A DNA stretch of 64,000 nt from Acidovorax sp. Leaf160 (GTDB taxonomy: Bacteria; Pseudomonadota; Gammaproteobacteria; Burkholderiales; Burkholderiaceae_C). The notes under the pieces are model-generated. The model had not been told where the DNA came from. It searched no databases and worked only from the letters and a program-made list of their open reading frames with translations. Below, one piece after another: positions 35,432-45,156 of the stretch. The stretch is taken from NCBI RefSeq assembly GCF_001424265.1, contig NZ_LMOV01000024.1, positions 186,001-250,000 of the forward strand. The letters run 5' to 3'. Made by a program: the position numbers and the translations under genes. The first letter of the stretch is position 1. Each line of letters opens with the position of its first letter.

Positions 35432-36856
35432 ATGCCTGAAACGCCCCTCTCCGCTGCCGTCACCGGACGTGCCCCCACCGAGCCGACTGCCACCCCGGCG
35501 CAGGCGGCCGACCCCACCGGCGTCGTGGCGGAAGAGCCTCCGGCTGCCCCGGCCACGCGGACATCTTTGGACGCCCCCCGGCCGCCACCCGTGCCGGAGC
35601 CGGCCGACGTGGAGGATCTGCTAGACCAGCGCGCGACCCGCGCACCGGCCGAGTCCCCCATCGGCCCGCCCGCCCAAGAGCCGTTCGCCAAGGTGGTAAC
35701 GCCGCCGCCGGACCCGACCCTCACGCCCCAGGCCGCCGCCGCCGTGCAGGCCGAGGCCCAGCGGGTCGTGCTGAACATGCCGGTGGACATCCGCAGCCTG
35801 TCGCTGGCGCTGCTGGCGCTGTTTGCCAGCATCGCCGTGCTGCACTGGGCCAGCGCCGTGTTCATCCCGCTGATGCTGAGCGTGCTGCTGACGACGTCGC
35901 TCCAGCCTGCGGTGCAATGGCTGTACCGCTGGCATGTGCCGCGCTGGGCCGGCGCCGGCATCCTGCTGCTGAGCATCGTCGGCGGCCTGGGCACCACGGC
36001 CTGGAAGCTCAGCGATGGCGCCGCGCAGCTGGTCGAATCGCTGCCGGTGGCCGCCCGCAAGGTGCGCGACGCGGTGCGGACGCGGGTCAGCGGCCCGAGC
36101 ACGCTGGACACGGTGCAGCGCGCCGCCAGCCAGATCGAGCAGGCCGCGGCCAGCACGCCGCCGCAGACCCAGCGCGGCGTGCAGCGCGTGGTGATCGAGC
36201 GGCCGCCCTTCAACGTCCGCGACTACATCTGGACCGGCACGATGGGCCTCGCCTCCGCCGCAGGGCAGATGACGGTGGTGATCTTTCTCACCTTCTTCTC
36301 GCTGGCGTCGGGCAATCTCTTCAAGCGCAAGCTGATGCGCATCGCCGGCAGCAGCCTGGAGCGGCGCAAGATCACGGCGGCCGTGCTGGAAGACATCACC
36401 GGGCAGATCCAGCGCTACCTGCTGGTGCAGGTCTTCACCAGCGTGCTGGTGGGGCTGGCGACCTGGGCGGTGTATGCGGCGCTCGGCATGCAGAACGCGG
36501 CGGTCTGGGGCGTGGTGGCAGCGGCGCTGAACCTCGCGCCCTATATCGGCTCGGTGGTGGTGACGGGCGCATCGGGCCTGGTCGCCTTCCTGCAGTTCGG
36601 CACGCTGGACATGGCCATCGCCATCGGCGGCGCCTCGCTGATCATCCACACCATCATCGGCAACCTGATCACCCCCTGGCTCACCAGCCGCACCAGCGCC
36701 ATGAGCCCCGTGGCGGTGTTCGTCAGCGTGTTGGCCTGGGGCTGGCTCTGGGGCCTGTGGGGCCTGCTGCTGGGCATTCCGGTGATGATGATCGTCAAGG
36801 CCGTGTGCGACCGGGTGGACGACCTGCGCCCGGTGGGCGAGCTACTGGGCGACTGA
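35432..36856 (+). CDS. AI-2E family transporter (PerM/YdiK type)
   Basis: 474 residues from ATG 35432. Residues 1-125 are a Pro/Ala/Thr-rich, probably disordered cytoplasmic extension. About eight membrane helices follow, in the order of the family (LSLALLALFASIAVLHWASA; LNLAPYIGSVVVTGASGLVA; GNLITPWLTSRTSAMSPVAV). The family name comes from TqsA; most members are not proven AI-2 carriers and some export peptides or ions, so the substrate is left open. The 3' end overlaps the convergent YccS-like gene by 15 bases. Confidence 0.85.
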   Translation: MPETPLSAAVTGRAPTEPTATPAQAADPTGVVAEEPPAAPATRTSLDAPRPPPVPEPADVEDLLDQRATRAPAESPIGPPAQEPFAKVVTPPPDPTLTPQAAAAVQAEAQRVVLNMPVDIRSLSLALLALFASIAVLHWASAVFIPLMLSVLLTTSLQPAVQWLYRWHVPRWAGAGILLLSIVGGLGTTAWKLSDGAAQLVESLPVAARKVRDAVRTRVSGPSTLDTVQRAASQIEQAAASTPPQTQRGVQRVVIERPPFNVRDYIWTGTMGLASAAGQMTVVIFLTFFSLASGNLFKRKLMRIAGSSLERRKITAAVLEDITGQIQRYLLVQVFTSVLVGLATWAVYAALGMQNAAVWGVVAAALNLAPYIGSVVVTGASGLVAFLQFGTLDMAIAIGGASLIIHTIIGNLITPWLTSRTSAMSPVAVFVSVLAWGWLWGLWGLLLGIPVMMIVKAVCDRVDDLRPVGELLGD

Positions 36857-39064
36857 CGCCGGCGCGGGCCGCCCGGCGTGCGGGGCTCCCCCCTGCCCCG
36901 GCCCCGACACGGCTACCAGCTGCCCAGCCAGGGTGGCCAGCGGCGCGATCTGGCGGCACACCAGCGCCAGCTGGGTCAGCACCAGCCGCAGCGGCTCCTG
37001 CGCGGTGTCGGCCTGGCGTTCCAGCGCGTCGGCCAGCGCAGCGGCGGTGCCGTCGTCCGGCAGGGGCGGCAGGCGCTGCGACAGCGCCTGCGCGATCGCT
37101 TCGATGCGCAGCGCCGCATGGTCGGCAGCGCGGGTGACCAGCGGATCGCTGTCCTCCACGGCCAGCTGCCCGCGGTGCGCGCCCAGCGCCGAGAGGAAGT
37201 TGAGCAAGGTGTGCGAACGCACCAGCACCTGCATGCCCACGCCCGCCTGGCGGCGCACGGCGCGGGGCTCCTGCAGCATGTGCGAGAGCGCGGTCGAGAG
37301 CGCCGCATCGGCGTTGTGCGCCGTGCGGCGGGCCAGGCGGTAGTCCAGGTCGTCCACCTTGCCGGTGGCGTACTGCGACATGATCTCGCGCAGGTAGAGG
37401 CCGTTGGCGCGCACCGCCTGCGCCACCACGGCGGCCAGGCGCCGGCCCTGCCAGTCGGGCAGCACCAGGAACATGGCGATGGCGGCAATGGCGCTGCCCA
37501 CCAGCGTGTCCAGCAGGCGCGGCCAGATCAGCGCATAGCCGTTGCCCGTGCTCTGGTTGAAGCACATCAGCACCAGCAGGGTGATGGCGGCGGTCGCCGT
37601 CAGGTAGTGGCGGGTGCGGGTGACGAAGAACAGCACGCCCGAGGCCACCGCGAACAGCGCCTGCAGCGGCAGGCTGGGAAAGAGCCGCAGCAGCGCCCAG
37701 CCGGCCACCAGGCCCACCGCCGTGCCCGCCACCCGCTGCGTCACCTTCGACAGCGTGGCGCCGTAGGTGGGCTGGCAGACGAACAGCGTGGCGAGCGGAA
37801 TCCAGTAGCCGTGGGTGGGATCGGTGAACTGCATGGCCGCGCAGCCGGCGGCCAGCGCCAGCGACAGCCGCACCGCATGCCGCAGCAACGGCGAGCCCGC
37901 GTGCAGCTGCGCGCGCACCCGGCCCCAGGCGTCGGCCAGCGAGCGCGGCGTGCGGTCCAGCAGGCTGCTGTCGCCCGGCCGCTCGCCACCCTCGGGGCGG
38001 GCCGCGGCGGTCAGCTGCGCGTCCAGCGTGGCCAGGTTGCGCGCCAGGGCGCGCAGCGACTTGAGCGGCCGCTGCCAAGCGGGCTGCTGCTGGCGTTCCA
38101 GGTAGGCGATGGAGTCGTGCAGGTCGGCCAGCGCGCGCTCGGCTTCGCCGTCCCGCACGAAAGGCTGGTGCAGCTGCAGCGCGCCGGCCAGCTGCGTGCA
38201 GTCCACGCCCTGCAGCTTCAGCACGCGCTGGCAGCGGTAGAGCACGTCGCTGTGGAACAGCACGTCGGCCCATTCGTTGTAGTGGTAGTGGGACGAGCTG
38301 GCCCGCTCGTGGATGTCCTGCGCGACGAAGTAGAGGTTCAGGTGGCGCAGCAGGCGGCCCGCGGGCGGCTGCCGGCCCAGGCGCGCGAAGAGGCTTTCCT
38401 TGGCCGTGTTGAGCGCGGCGACCACGCGGCCATTGGTCTGGGCCAGCGCCAGGCGGCGGCGCTCCACGTCCACCGCGCGCACCGGCTCGAACACGCTGGC
38501 CTTCAGGCGCAGGTAGGCACCCAGTTCACGGTAGAGCCGCGCCAGGTTCTGCCGCACCGGCTGGTGCGGGAACAGCACGCACCAGCCCAGCGACAGCGCC
38601 CCGTACCAGGCCGCACCCGCCAGCAGCAGCGCCGGTACGTGCCAGAAGGGCAAGGCATCGGCCTGTGAACCGGGTGCCGCGCTGATGGCGGTGTAGAGCG
38701 CGAGGATCACCGTGGCCGATGCGATGGCGCGGTAGCGTTCGCCCAGCGCCCCCAGCAGGGTGAAGCCGAAGGCGGCCAGCGCCAGCCCCGCGACGAACGC
38801 CGCCGGCCACGCCAGCAGCGCCTTGACCGAGAAGGCCGCTGCGGCAAAGCAGACCAGCGTGACCAGCAGCGCCCGCAGCCGGCCGCGCCAGCTGTCGTCC
38901 GTTTCCGCCAGCGCGCTGGCGATGATGCCGAGGAACACCGGTATCACCAGCGGCACCCGGTCCAGCCACCAGCACAGCGCCATGGCGCCGCTCAGCGCCA
39001 CGAACACCCGCAGGCTGTAGACAAACGCATCCTGCGCCCACAGGCGACGCAACCCCACGGTCAT
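36842..39064 (-). CDS. YccS/FUSC family inner-membrane protein
   Basis: About 740 residues from ATG 39064; a GTG at 39076 is the alternative. It has two membrane blocks of about six helices (residues 15-170 and 400-525; FVYSLRVFVALSGAMALCWW, and RHAVRLSLALAAGCAAMQFT) separated by a cytoplasmic domain, with a cytoplasmic C-terminal domain: the YccS/FUSC plan, related to aromatic-acid exporters such as AaeB. The substrate is unknown. Family motif PTHGYWIPLATLFVCQPTYG is intact. No partner genes. Confidence 0.85.
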   Translation of the reverse strand: MTVGLRRLWAQDAFVYSLRVFVALSGAMALCWWLDRVPLVIPVFLGIIASALAETDDSWRGRLRALLVTLVCFAAAAFSVKALLAWPAAFVAGLALAAFGFTLLGALGERYRAIASATVILALYTAISAAPGSQADALPFWHVPALLLAGAAWYGALSLGWCVLFPHQPVRQNLARLYRELGAYLRLKASVFEPVRAVDVERRRLALAQTNGRVVAALNTAKESLFARLGRQPPAGRLLRHLNLYFVAQDIHERASSSHYHYNEWADVLFHSDVLYRCQRVLKLQGVDCTQLAGALQLHQPFVRDGEAERALADLHDSIAYLERQQQPAWQRPLKSLRALARNLATLDAQLTAAARPEGGERPGDSSLLDRTPRSLADAWGRVRAQLHAGSPLLRHAVRLSLALAAGCAAMQFTDPTHGYWIPLATLFVCQPTYGATLSKVTQRVAGTAVGLVAGWALLRLFPSLPLQALFAVASGVLFFVTRTRHYLTATAAITLLVLMCFNQSTGNGYALIWPRLLDTLVGSAIAAIAMFLVLPDWQGRRLAAVVAQAVRANGLYLREIMSQYATGKVDDLDYRLARRTAHNADAALSTALSHMLQEPRAVRRQAGVGMQVLVRSHTLLNFLSALGAHRGQLAVEDSDPLVTRAADHAALRIEAIAQALSQRLPPLPDDGTAAALADALERQADTAQEPLRLVLTQLALVCRQIAPLATLAGQLVAVSGPGQGGAPHAGRPAPASVAQ

Positions 39065-39131
39065 GGCACTTTGCACGATTCCACACTTTCACGAAGACCG
39101 GGGCCGGCTCGCAAGTTCCGGGCCGTTGGCG

Positions 39132-42065
39132 TCAGCCCGTGTTGCGCAGACCCGCTGCAATGCCGTTGATGGAGATGTGGATGCCGGTCTGCACCCGGTC
39201 GTCCCCCTGCCCGCCGCGCCAGCGCCGCACCAGCTCCACCTGCAGATGATGCAGCGGGTCGATGTACGGAAAGCGGTGGCGGATGGAGCGTGCCAGCGCG
39301 GTGTTGCCGGCCAGCCGCTGGCGTTCGCCCGTGATGCGCACCAGCGCGTCGCCGGTGCGCTGCCACTCCGCCTCGATGGCGCTGAAAACCTTGCGGCGCA
39401 GGCGCGTGTCGGTCACCAGTTCGCTGTAGCGGGAGGCCAGCGCCAGGTCGCTCTTGGCCATCACCATGTCCATGTTGGACAGCAGCGTGCCGAAGAAAGG
39501 CCATTGGCGGTACATCTTCTGCAGCAGGGCCAGGCGCGCCTTGGGGTCTTCGCCGGGCGCCTTGATGAAGGCCTCCACCGCCGAGCCGAAGCCGTACCAC
39601 CCCGGCAGCGTGAGCCGGCACTGGCCCCAGCTGAAGCCCCAGGGAATGGCGCGCAGGTCTTCGATCTTCTGGCTGGGCTTGCGCGACGCGGGGCGCGAGC
39701 CGATGTTCAGCTCGGCGATCTCGCGGATCGGCGTGGAGTTGAAGAAGTAGTCGGTGAAGCCGGGCGTGTCGTACACCAGCGCGCGGTAGGCCCCCATGCT
39801 GGCCTGCGACAGCTGCGCGGCCGCTTCCAGGAAGGCCTTGGTGGCCGGCTTGGTGGGCTGCAGCAGCGTGGCCTCCAGCGTGGCGGCGACCAGGGTTTCG
39901 AGGTTGCGCCGGCCGATCTCGGGGTTGGCGTATTTCGACGCGATGACCTCGCCCTGTTCGGTCAGGCGGATCTGCCCGCGCACCGTGCCGGGCGGCTGCG
40001 CCAGGATGGCCTGGTAGCTGGGGCCGCCGCCGCGCCCCACCGTGCCGCCCCGGCCGTGGAACATGCGCAGCTGGATGGGCGCGGCCGGCTGCGCGGCGGC
40101 ATTCATTTCGTCGAACAGGGCGACCAGGGCGATCTCGGCGCGGTAGAGCTCCCAGTTGCTGGTGAAGATGCCGCCGTCCTTGTTGCTGTCGCTGTAGCCG
40201 AGCATGATGTCCTGCTCGGCGCCGCTGGCGCGCACCAGCGCGGCGAAACCGGGCAGCGTGTACAGCTCGCGCATGATGGGCGCAGCATTGCGCAGGTCTT
40301 CGATGGTCTCGAAGAGCGGCACCACGATCAGGTCGGCGCGGGGCCCGGGCCGCCCCTGGCCGGCCCGGGCCCCCTCGGCGGGCGGCGATGACACGCCGGT
40401 GCCGGGCGTCGGGGCACTGCCCTCATCCAGCGTGCCCTGCATCAGGCCCACTTCCTTTTGCAGCAGCAGCACCTCCAGCAGGTCGCTCACGGTTTCGGTG
40501 TGGCTGATGATGTAGTGGCGGATCGCGTCGGCGCCGAAGCGCTCGCGCATCTGGCGGGCGGTCTCGAAGATCGCGATCTCGCCGGTGGTGTGCTCGGAAT
40601 AGGCCGCGCCCACCACGCGCAGGGGCCGGGCGTCGCACAGCAGGCGCAGCAGCAGGGCCCGGCGCTGGTCTTCGGGCAGCGCGGCGTAGTCGGGCTCGAC
40701 GCGGGCGGTGGCCAGCAGCTCGGCGATGACCCGCTCGTGCTGGTCCGAACTCTGGCGCAGGTCCACCGTGGCCAGGTGAAAGCCGAACACCTCCACCGCG
40801 CGCACCAGGGGATGCAGGCGCTCGGCGGCCATGGCGCTGCCGCGGTGCGAACGCAACGACGCCTCGATCACCCGCAGGTCGGCCAGGAACTCGGCCGCCG
40901 AGGGGTAGGCGTTCTGCGGCATCACGGCATGGCGCGCCGCATCGCCGCCGGTCAGGTTCTTCAACGTGGCAGCGAGGCGCGCGTAGATGCCGGTGAGCGC
41001 ACGGCGGTAGGGCTCGTCCTGCCGGTGCTCGCTGTTGTCGGGCGAGCGCTCGGCCAGCGCCTGCATCTCGGGCGACACCCGCACCAGCCGGGCCGACAGC
41101 GAAAGCTCGCCGCCCAGGTAGTGCACCTGCGTGAGGTAGTGGCGCAGCGCCACCTCGGCCTGCCGGCTGAGCGCGAGCGACAGCGTGGCCGCGCTCACGT
41201 TCGGGTTGCCGTCGCGGTCGCCGCCGATCCACTGGCCCATGCGCAGAAAGCTCGCCACCGGCTGCTGGCCCAGCTCGCGCTCCAGCTCGGCGTAGATCTT
41301 CGGGATCTCGGTGAGGAAGGTCGATTCGTAGTAGGAGAGCGCGTTCTCGATTTCGTCGGCCACCGTGAGCTTGGAATAGCGCAGCAGCCGCGTCTGCCAG
41401 AGCTGCGCCACGCGGGCGCGCAGGCCGGCTTCGTTGGCGGCCAGCGCGCGCGGGGTCAGGGCGTCGCGGGCGCTGTTGTAGAGCTGCGCGCGGGCCGTGA
41501 TGTCGTCGCGCTCGGTCAGCAGCGCGGCGATGTCGCGCTCGGCGTCGAGGATGCTCTTGCGCTGCACTTCCGTCGGGTGGGCGGTGAGCACCGGCGCCAC
41601 ATAGCTCCTGGCCAAGGTCTGCGCGATGGTGCGCGGCGCGATGCCGGCCCAGCGCAGCCGCGCCAGCGCCACCTCGATGCTGCCTTCCTGCGCGCTGCCG
41701 GCGCGTTCGTGCACCGTGCGGCGGCGGATGTGGTGCCGGTCCTCGGCCAGGTTCGCCAGGTGGCTGAAATAGGTGAACGCACGGATCACGCTCACCGTCT
41801 GGTCGCCGGTCAGCCCCTTGAGCAGCTTCTTGAGCGCCTTGTCGGCCTCCTGGTCGGCATCGCGGCGGAACGCCACCGACAGCTTGCGCACCTGCTCGAC
41901 CAGGTCATAGGCCGCGACGCCCTCCTGCTCGCGGATCACGTCGCCGAGGATGCGCCCCAACAGGCGGATGTCCTGGATCAGCGGCAGGTCCTTGTCCACC
42001 TTGCGCGGCGTGGGAGCAGACGTGCCGGCGGCGGTGGCCTCGGTCTTGCGGGAAGTCGCGGTCAT
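39132..42065 (-). CDS. ppc: Phosphoenolpyruvate carboxylase
   Basis: 977 residues, slightly long. Adds bicarbonate to PEP to give oxaloacetate, replenishing the TCA cycle. Catalytic His is in [14 protein letters not shown]; other blocks are [34 protein letters not shown] and the C-terminal Asn-Thr-Gly. The extra length is partly an in-frame repeat at 40345-40403 (residues about 555-574, [20 protein letters not shown]), which lies between TLDE and [15 protein letters not shown], a surface loop. The same element is in valS. Start ATG 42065. PpsA and Ppc in one window both act at the PEP node, though not in one operon. Confidence 0.96.
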   Translation of the reverse strand: MTATSRKTEATAAGTSAPTPRKVDKDLPLIQDIRLLGRILGDVIREQEGVAAYDLVEQVRKLSVAFRRDADQEADKALKKLLKGLTGDQTVSVIRAFTYFSHLANLAEDRHHIRRRTVHERAGSAQEGSIEVALARLRWAGIAPRTIAQTLARSYVAPVLTAHPTEVQRKSILDAERDIAALLTERDDITARAQLYNSARDALTPRALAANEAGLRARVAQLWQTRLLRYSKLTVADEIENALSYYESTFLTEIPKIYAELERELGQQPVASFLRMGQWIGGDRDGNPNVSAATLSLALSRQAEVALRHYLTQVHYLGGELSLSARLVRVSPEMQALAERSPDNSEHRQDEPYRRALTGIYARLAATLKNLTGGDAARHAVMPQNAYPSAAEFLADLRVIEASLRSHRGSAMAAERLHPLVRAVEVFGFHLATVDLRQSSDQHERVIAELLATARVEPDYAALPEDQRRALLLRLLCDARPLRVVGAAYSEHTTGEIAIFETARQMRERFGADAIRHYIISHTETVSDLLEVLLLQKEVGLMQGTLDEGSAPTPGTGVSSPPAEGARAGQGRPGPRADLIVVPLFETIEDLRNAAPIMRELYTLPGFAALVRASGAEQDIMLGYSDSNKDGGIFTSNWELYRAEIALVALFDEMNAAAQPAAPIQLRMFHGRGGTVGRGGGPSYQAILAQPPGTVRGQIRLTEQGEVIASKYANPEIGRRNLETLVAATLEATLLQPTKPATKAFLEAAAQLSQASMGAYRALVYDTPGFTDYFFNSTPIREIAELNIGSRPASRKPSQKIEDLRAIPWGFSWGQCRLTLPGWYGFGSAVEAFIKAPGEDPKARLALLQKMYRQWPFFGTLLSNMDMVMAKSDLALASRYSELVTDTRLRRKVFSAIEAEWQRTGDALVRITGERQRLAGNTALARSIRHRFPYIDPLHHLQVELVRRWRGGQGDDRVQTGIHISINGIAAGLRNTG
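40345..40403 (-). repeat. In-frame roughly 59-bp repeat in ppc
   Basis: On the coding strand begins GGCACCGGCGTGTCATCGCC and ends CAGGGGCGGCCCGG, with CCGAGGGGGC in the centre. About 49 of 59 bases match the valS copy at 49134-49192 and the frame is the same. Confidence 0.8.
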
Positions 42066-42234
42066 GCAGGGTTCCTCCAGGCGCTCGGGCGCGTTGTCGT
42101 TGTGGTTCTGACGCCCGGTTGACCTGCGTCAAGCGGGCTGCTGCAGCGCACCATGCTAGCATCCCCCGCGCTCTGTCCGATGCGCTCGACCGACGCCTTT
42201 TTCCTGCGGGGCGGCGGTGTTTCACAGCTTTCCG

Positions 42235-43161
42235 ATGACCCCTGAAACCCCCTCCCCCCTCTCCCTCACGATCGCCACGCGCGAAAGCCGCCTTGCGCTC
42301 TGGCAGGCCGAACACGTGCGCGGCCTGCTGGCCGCCCGCGGCCATACGGTGGGCCTGCTGGGCATGACCACGCAGGGCGACCAGATCCTGGACCGTTCGC
42401 TCAGCAAGGTGGGCGGCAAGGGCCTCTTCGTGAAGGAGCTGGAAGTCGCCCTGCAAGAAGGCCGCGCGCACATCGCCGTGCATTCGCTCAAGGACGTGCC
42501 GATGGAGCTGCCCGAAGGCTTCGCGCTGGCCTGCGTGATGGAGCGCGAAGACCCGCGCGACGCCTTCGTCTCGCCCCGCTACGCCAGCCTGGCCGACCTG
42601 CCGCAGGGCGCGGTGGTGGGCACCTCCAGCCTGCGCCGCCAGGTGCTGCTGCAGGCGCTGCGGCCCGACCTGAAGATCCAGCCGCTGCGCGGCAACCTGG
42701 ACACACGCCTGCGCAAGCTGGACGAAGGCCAGTACGACGCCATCGTGCTGGCCGCCGCGGGCCTCAAGCGCCTGGGCCTTACCGACCGCATTCGCGCCAC
42801 GTTCGAGCCCAGCGAGATGCTGCCTGCGGCGGGCCAGGGCGCGCTGGGCATCGAAGTGCTTTCCCAGCGGGCCGACCTGATCGCCGCGCTGATGCCGCTG
42901 ATGCACCTGCCCACGGGGCTGGCCGTGACAGCGGAGCGCGCCGTCAGCCGGGCGATGGGGGGCAGCTGTTCCATGCCTCTGGCCGCGCACGCGCGCTGGA
43001 CGGGCGGCGGCACCCTGCGGCTGGAGGCCGCCTGGGGCGACCCGGAAGGCCGGCGTCCCCTGGTGCACGCAGCGGCAGAGGCCGCTGTGGCCCTGGCCGA
43101 AGACGCCGAAGCGCTGGGCGCCGACGTGTCGGCCCAGTTGCGCGCCGGCGGCGCGGGCTGA
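42235..43161 (+). CDS. hemC: Hydroxymethylbilane synthase (porphobilinogen deaminase)
   Basis: 308 residues from ATG 42235 (a GTG at 42217 is less likely). Joins four porphobilinogens into hydroxymethylbilane. The cofactor-binding Cys is C245 in [43 protein letters not shown] and [12 protein letters not shown] are family blocks. It starts the run hemC-hemD-hemX-hemY and is divergent from ppc with about 170 bases between. Confidence 0.96.
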   Translation: MTPETPSPLSLTIATRESRLALWQAEHVRGLLAARGHTVGLLGMTTQGDQILDRSLSKVGGKGLFVKELEVALQEGRAHIAVHSLKDVPMELPEGFALACVMEREDPRDAFVSPRYASLADLPQGAVVGTSSLRRQVLLQALRPDLKIQPLRGNLDTRLRKLDEGQYDAIVLAAAGLKRLGLTDRIRATFEPSEMLPAAGQGALGIEVLSQRADLIAALMPLMHLPTGLAVTAERAVSRAMGGSCSMPLAAHARWTGGGTLRLEAAWGDPEGRRPLVHAAAEAAVALAEDAEALGADVSAQLRAGGAG

Positions 43162-43175
43162 GCGCGGGGCCGCCG

Positions 43176-44027
43176 ATGGCCGCCGGCCTTCTGCGCGGCG
43201 CGCTGCGCACCCCGCGCCGTGCCATCGTCACCCGGCCTGCGCGCGATGCGGCGCAGTGGGTTGCCGACCTGCAGGCGCGCGGTGTGCCGGCCGTGGCCCT
43301 GCCGCTGATCGCCATCGGCCCGGCCACCCAGCCCGCCTTGCAGCAGGCGCTGGCCGGGGCGCGCGCCGAGCTGGACGCCTGGCGCGCGCTGATGTTCGTC
43401 AGCGGCAACGCGGTGCACTATTTTTTCGAACCAAATCGGGCTTCCGCGCTTGATCTATCTGGCTTTATTGCTATAAAAGCAAGAGCATGGGCGCCCGGCC
43501 CGGGCACACGCCAGGCGCTGCTGGATGCGGGCGTGCCCGCATCGGCCATCGACAGCCCGGCGGCCGATGCGGCGCAGTTCGATTCCGAATCGCTCTGGCA
43601 GCAGGTGGCCGCGCAGGTGCGGCCCGGCGACCGGGTGCTGGTGGTGCGCGGCACCACCTCCGGCGCGGCCGTGGAGCCGGGCGGCACCGGCGGCCGGGGC
43701 CGCGACTGGCTGGCGCGGCAGATCGAAGCGGCTGGCGGCCAGGTCGAATTCGTGGCGGTCTATGAACGCGGCGCGCCACGGCTCACCGCCCACCAGCAGG
43801 CGCTGGCGCGCGAGGCCGCAGCCGATGGCTCGGTCTGGCTGCTGAGCAGCTCTGAAGCCGTGGCCCACCTGGGCGACGCGCTGCCCGGCCAGGACTGGCA
43901 GGCGGCCCACGCGCTCTGCACCCATCCGCGCATCGCAGCGGCGGCGCGAGCGCTCGGTTTCGGCCTGGTCCGCGAATGCCGTCCGGCGTTCTCCGACGTG
44001 GTCGCGTCGATAGAATCCCTGCGATGA
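43176..44027 (+). CDS. hemD: Uroporphyrinogen-III synthase, with an in-frame repeat
   Basis: 283 residues. Closes hydroxymethylbilane with inversion of ring D. The HemD family is weakly conserved; RRAIVTRPARDAAQWVADLQ, ALMFVSGNAVHYFF and AWAPGPGTRQALLDAGVPAS are recognisable, and the C-terminal WLLSSSEAVAHLGDAL fits. Between HYFF and AWAPG lie about 20 codons read through an inverted copy of the dispersed palindromic repeat (residues about 83-102), inserted in the first domain. The frame survives, so the enzyme may tolerate a loop there. It starts 14 bases after hemC and overlaps hemX by four bases. Confidence 0.92.
   Translation: MAAGLLRGALRTPRRAIVTRPARDAAQWVADLQARGVPAVALPLIAIGPATQPALQQALAGARAELDAWRALMFVSGNAVHYFFEPNRASALDLSGFIAIKARAWAPGPGTRQALLDAGVPASAIDSPAADAAQFDSESLWQQVAAQVRPGDRVLVVRGTTSGAAVEPGGTGGRGRDWLARQIEAAGGQVEFVAVYERGAPRLTAHQQALAREAAADGSVWLLSSSEAVAHLGDALPGQDWQAAHALCTHPRIAAAARALGFGLVRECRPAFSDVVASIESLR
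43424..43483 (-). repeat. Dispersed palindromic repeat copy inside hemD (inverted)
   Basis: On the minus strand it reads TGCTTTTATAGCAATAAAGC, then ATCAAGCGCGGAAGCCCGAT, then TTGGTTCGAAA, the family order. It is a local AT-rich patch in a GC-rich gene. Confidence 0.75.
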
Positions 44028-45133
44028 GTTTCGAGCCCACTCCCGGCCTTGCGCCCCCCGCGCCTTCGGCGCCGCAGAATCCGGCGCCCGTCCCCGCAGC
44101 CCCGGCTGCCGGGCAGATGTCGGGCGGCGCCCGGCTGGCGCTGTCCGGGCTGGCCGTGGTCGCGCTGGCTGCGCTGATCACCAGTGTGCTGCTGTGGCAG
44201 CGGCTGTCGGGCATCCAGGAGCAGCTGGCGCGCCAGTCCGCCGACTCCGGCGCGCTGGCCATCGAGGCACGCACCATGGCGCGCCAGGCGCAGGACGTGT
44301 CGCGCGAAACCGCCGCGCGGCTAGCGGTCGCCGAAACCCGGGTGAGCGAGGTCGCGCTGCAGCGCGGCCAGCTGGAAGAGCTGATGCGCAGCCTGTCGCG
44401 CTCGCGCGACGAGAACCTGGTGGTGGACATCGAATCCACCCTGCGCATGGCCCAGCAGCAGACCCAGCTGACCGGCAGCCTCGAGCCCCTGGTGGCCGCG
44501 CTGCGCAGCGCCCACCAGCGCATCGACCGCGCAGCCCAGCCCCGCCTGGCGCCCGTGCTGCGCGCCATCGAACGCGACCAGGACCGCCTCAGCCGCGCCG
44601 CCGTGACCGACACGGCCGGGCTGCTGGGCCGCATCGACGATCTGGTGCGCCAGGTGGACGACCTGCCGCTGCTCAATGCCGTGGCGCAGGCCGGCGCCAC
44701 CCGGCGCATGGCCGCCGCCCAGGCAGCGGGCGACACCCCCGTCCCCACCGCCGGGCTGCCGCGCTGGCAGGCGGTGCTGGTCACCGCGTGGGAAGTGGTG
44801 CGCGACGAGGCCCGGGGCCTGCTGCGCATCACCCGCATCGACCGGCCGGAGGCCGTGCTCATCGCCCCCGAGCAAGCCTTCTTCCTGCGCGAGAACCTCA
44901 AGCTGAAGCTGCTGAACGCGCGCCTGGGCGTGCTGGCGCGGCAGATCGATTCGGCGCGGTCCGACCTGGCCGCAGCCAGCGCCGCACTGAACAAGTATTT
45001 CGACCCCGCATCGCGGCGCACGCAGGTCGCCGCCACCACGCTGCAGCAGGCGCAAACGCACATGAAGACGGCCGAGCTGCCCGCGCTGGACGACACGCTG
45101 GCTGCGCTGGCGACAGCGGCCGCCGGCCGCTGA
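44024..45133 (+). CDS. hemX: HemX-like uroporphyrinogen biosynthesis membrane protein
   Basis: 369 residues. A Pro/Ala-rich cytoplasmic head of about 40 residues, one membrane helix (ARLALSGLAVVALAALITSV), then a long periplasmic helical part (EQLARQSADSGALAIEARTM; VVDIESTLRMAQQQTQLTGS). Matches the HemX family that sits between hemD and hemY; it is not the methyltransferase of the older name. The biochemical role is not known. Starts inside the hemD stop (ATGA). The frame is open upstream but that part is hemD. Confidence 0.88.
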   Translation: MSFEPTPGLAPPAPSAPQNPAPVPAAPAAGQMSGGARLALSGLAVVALAALITSVLLWQRLSGIQEQLARQSADSGALAIEARTMARQAQDVSRETAARLAVAETRVSEVALQRGQLEELMRSLSRSRDENLVVDIESTLRMAQQQTQLTGSLEPLVAALRSAHQRIDRAAQPRLAPVLRAIERDQDRLSRAAVTDTAGLLGRIDDLVRQVDDLPLLNAVAQAGATRRMAAAQAAGDTPVPTAGLPRWQAVLVTAWEVVRDEARGLLRITRIDRPEAVLIAPEQAFFLRENLKLKLLNARLGVLARQIDSARSDLAAASAALNKYFDPASRRTQVAATTLQQAQTHMKTAELPALDDTLAALATAAAGR

Positions 45134-45156
45134 ACCGCAGGGCCGTTGGATCCCCC

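Noticed and set aside
36842..36856. The 15-base overlap of two convergent genes as a sign of misannotation
   Set aside because: Both C-termini look natural and short tail-to-tail overlaps are common in such dense genomes.
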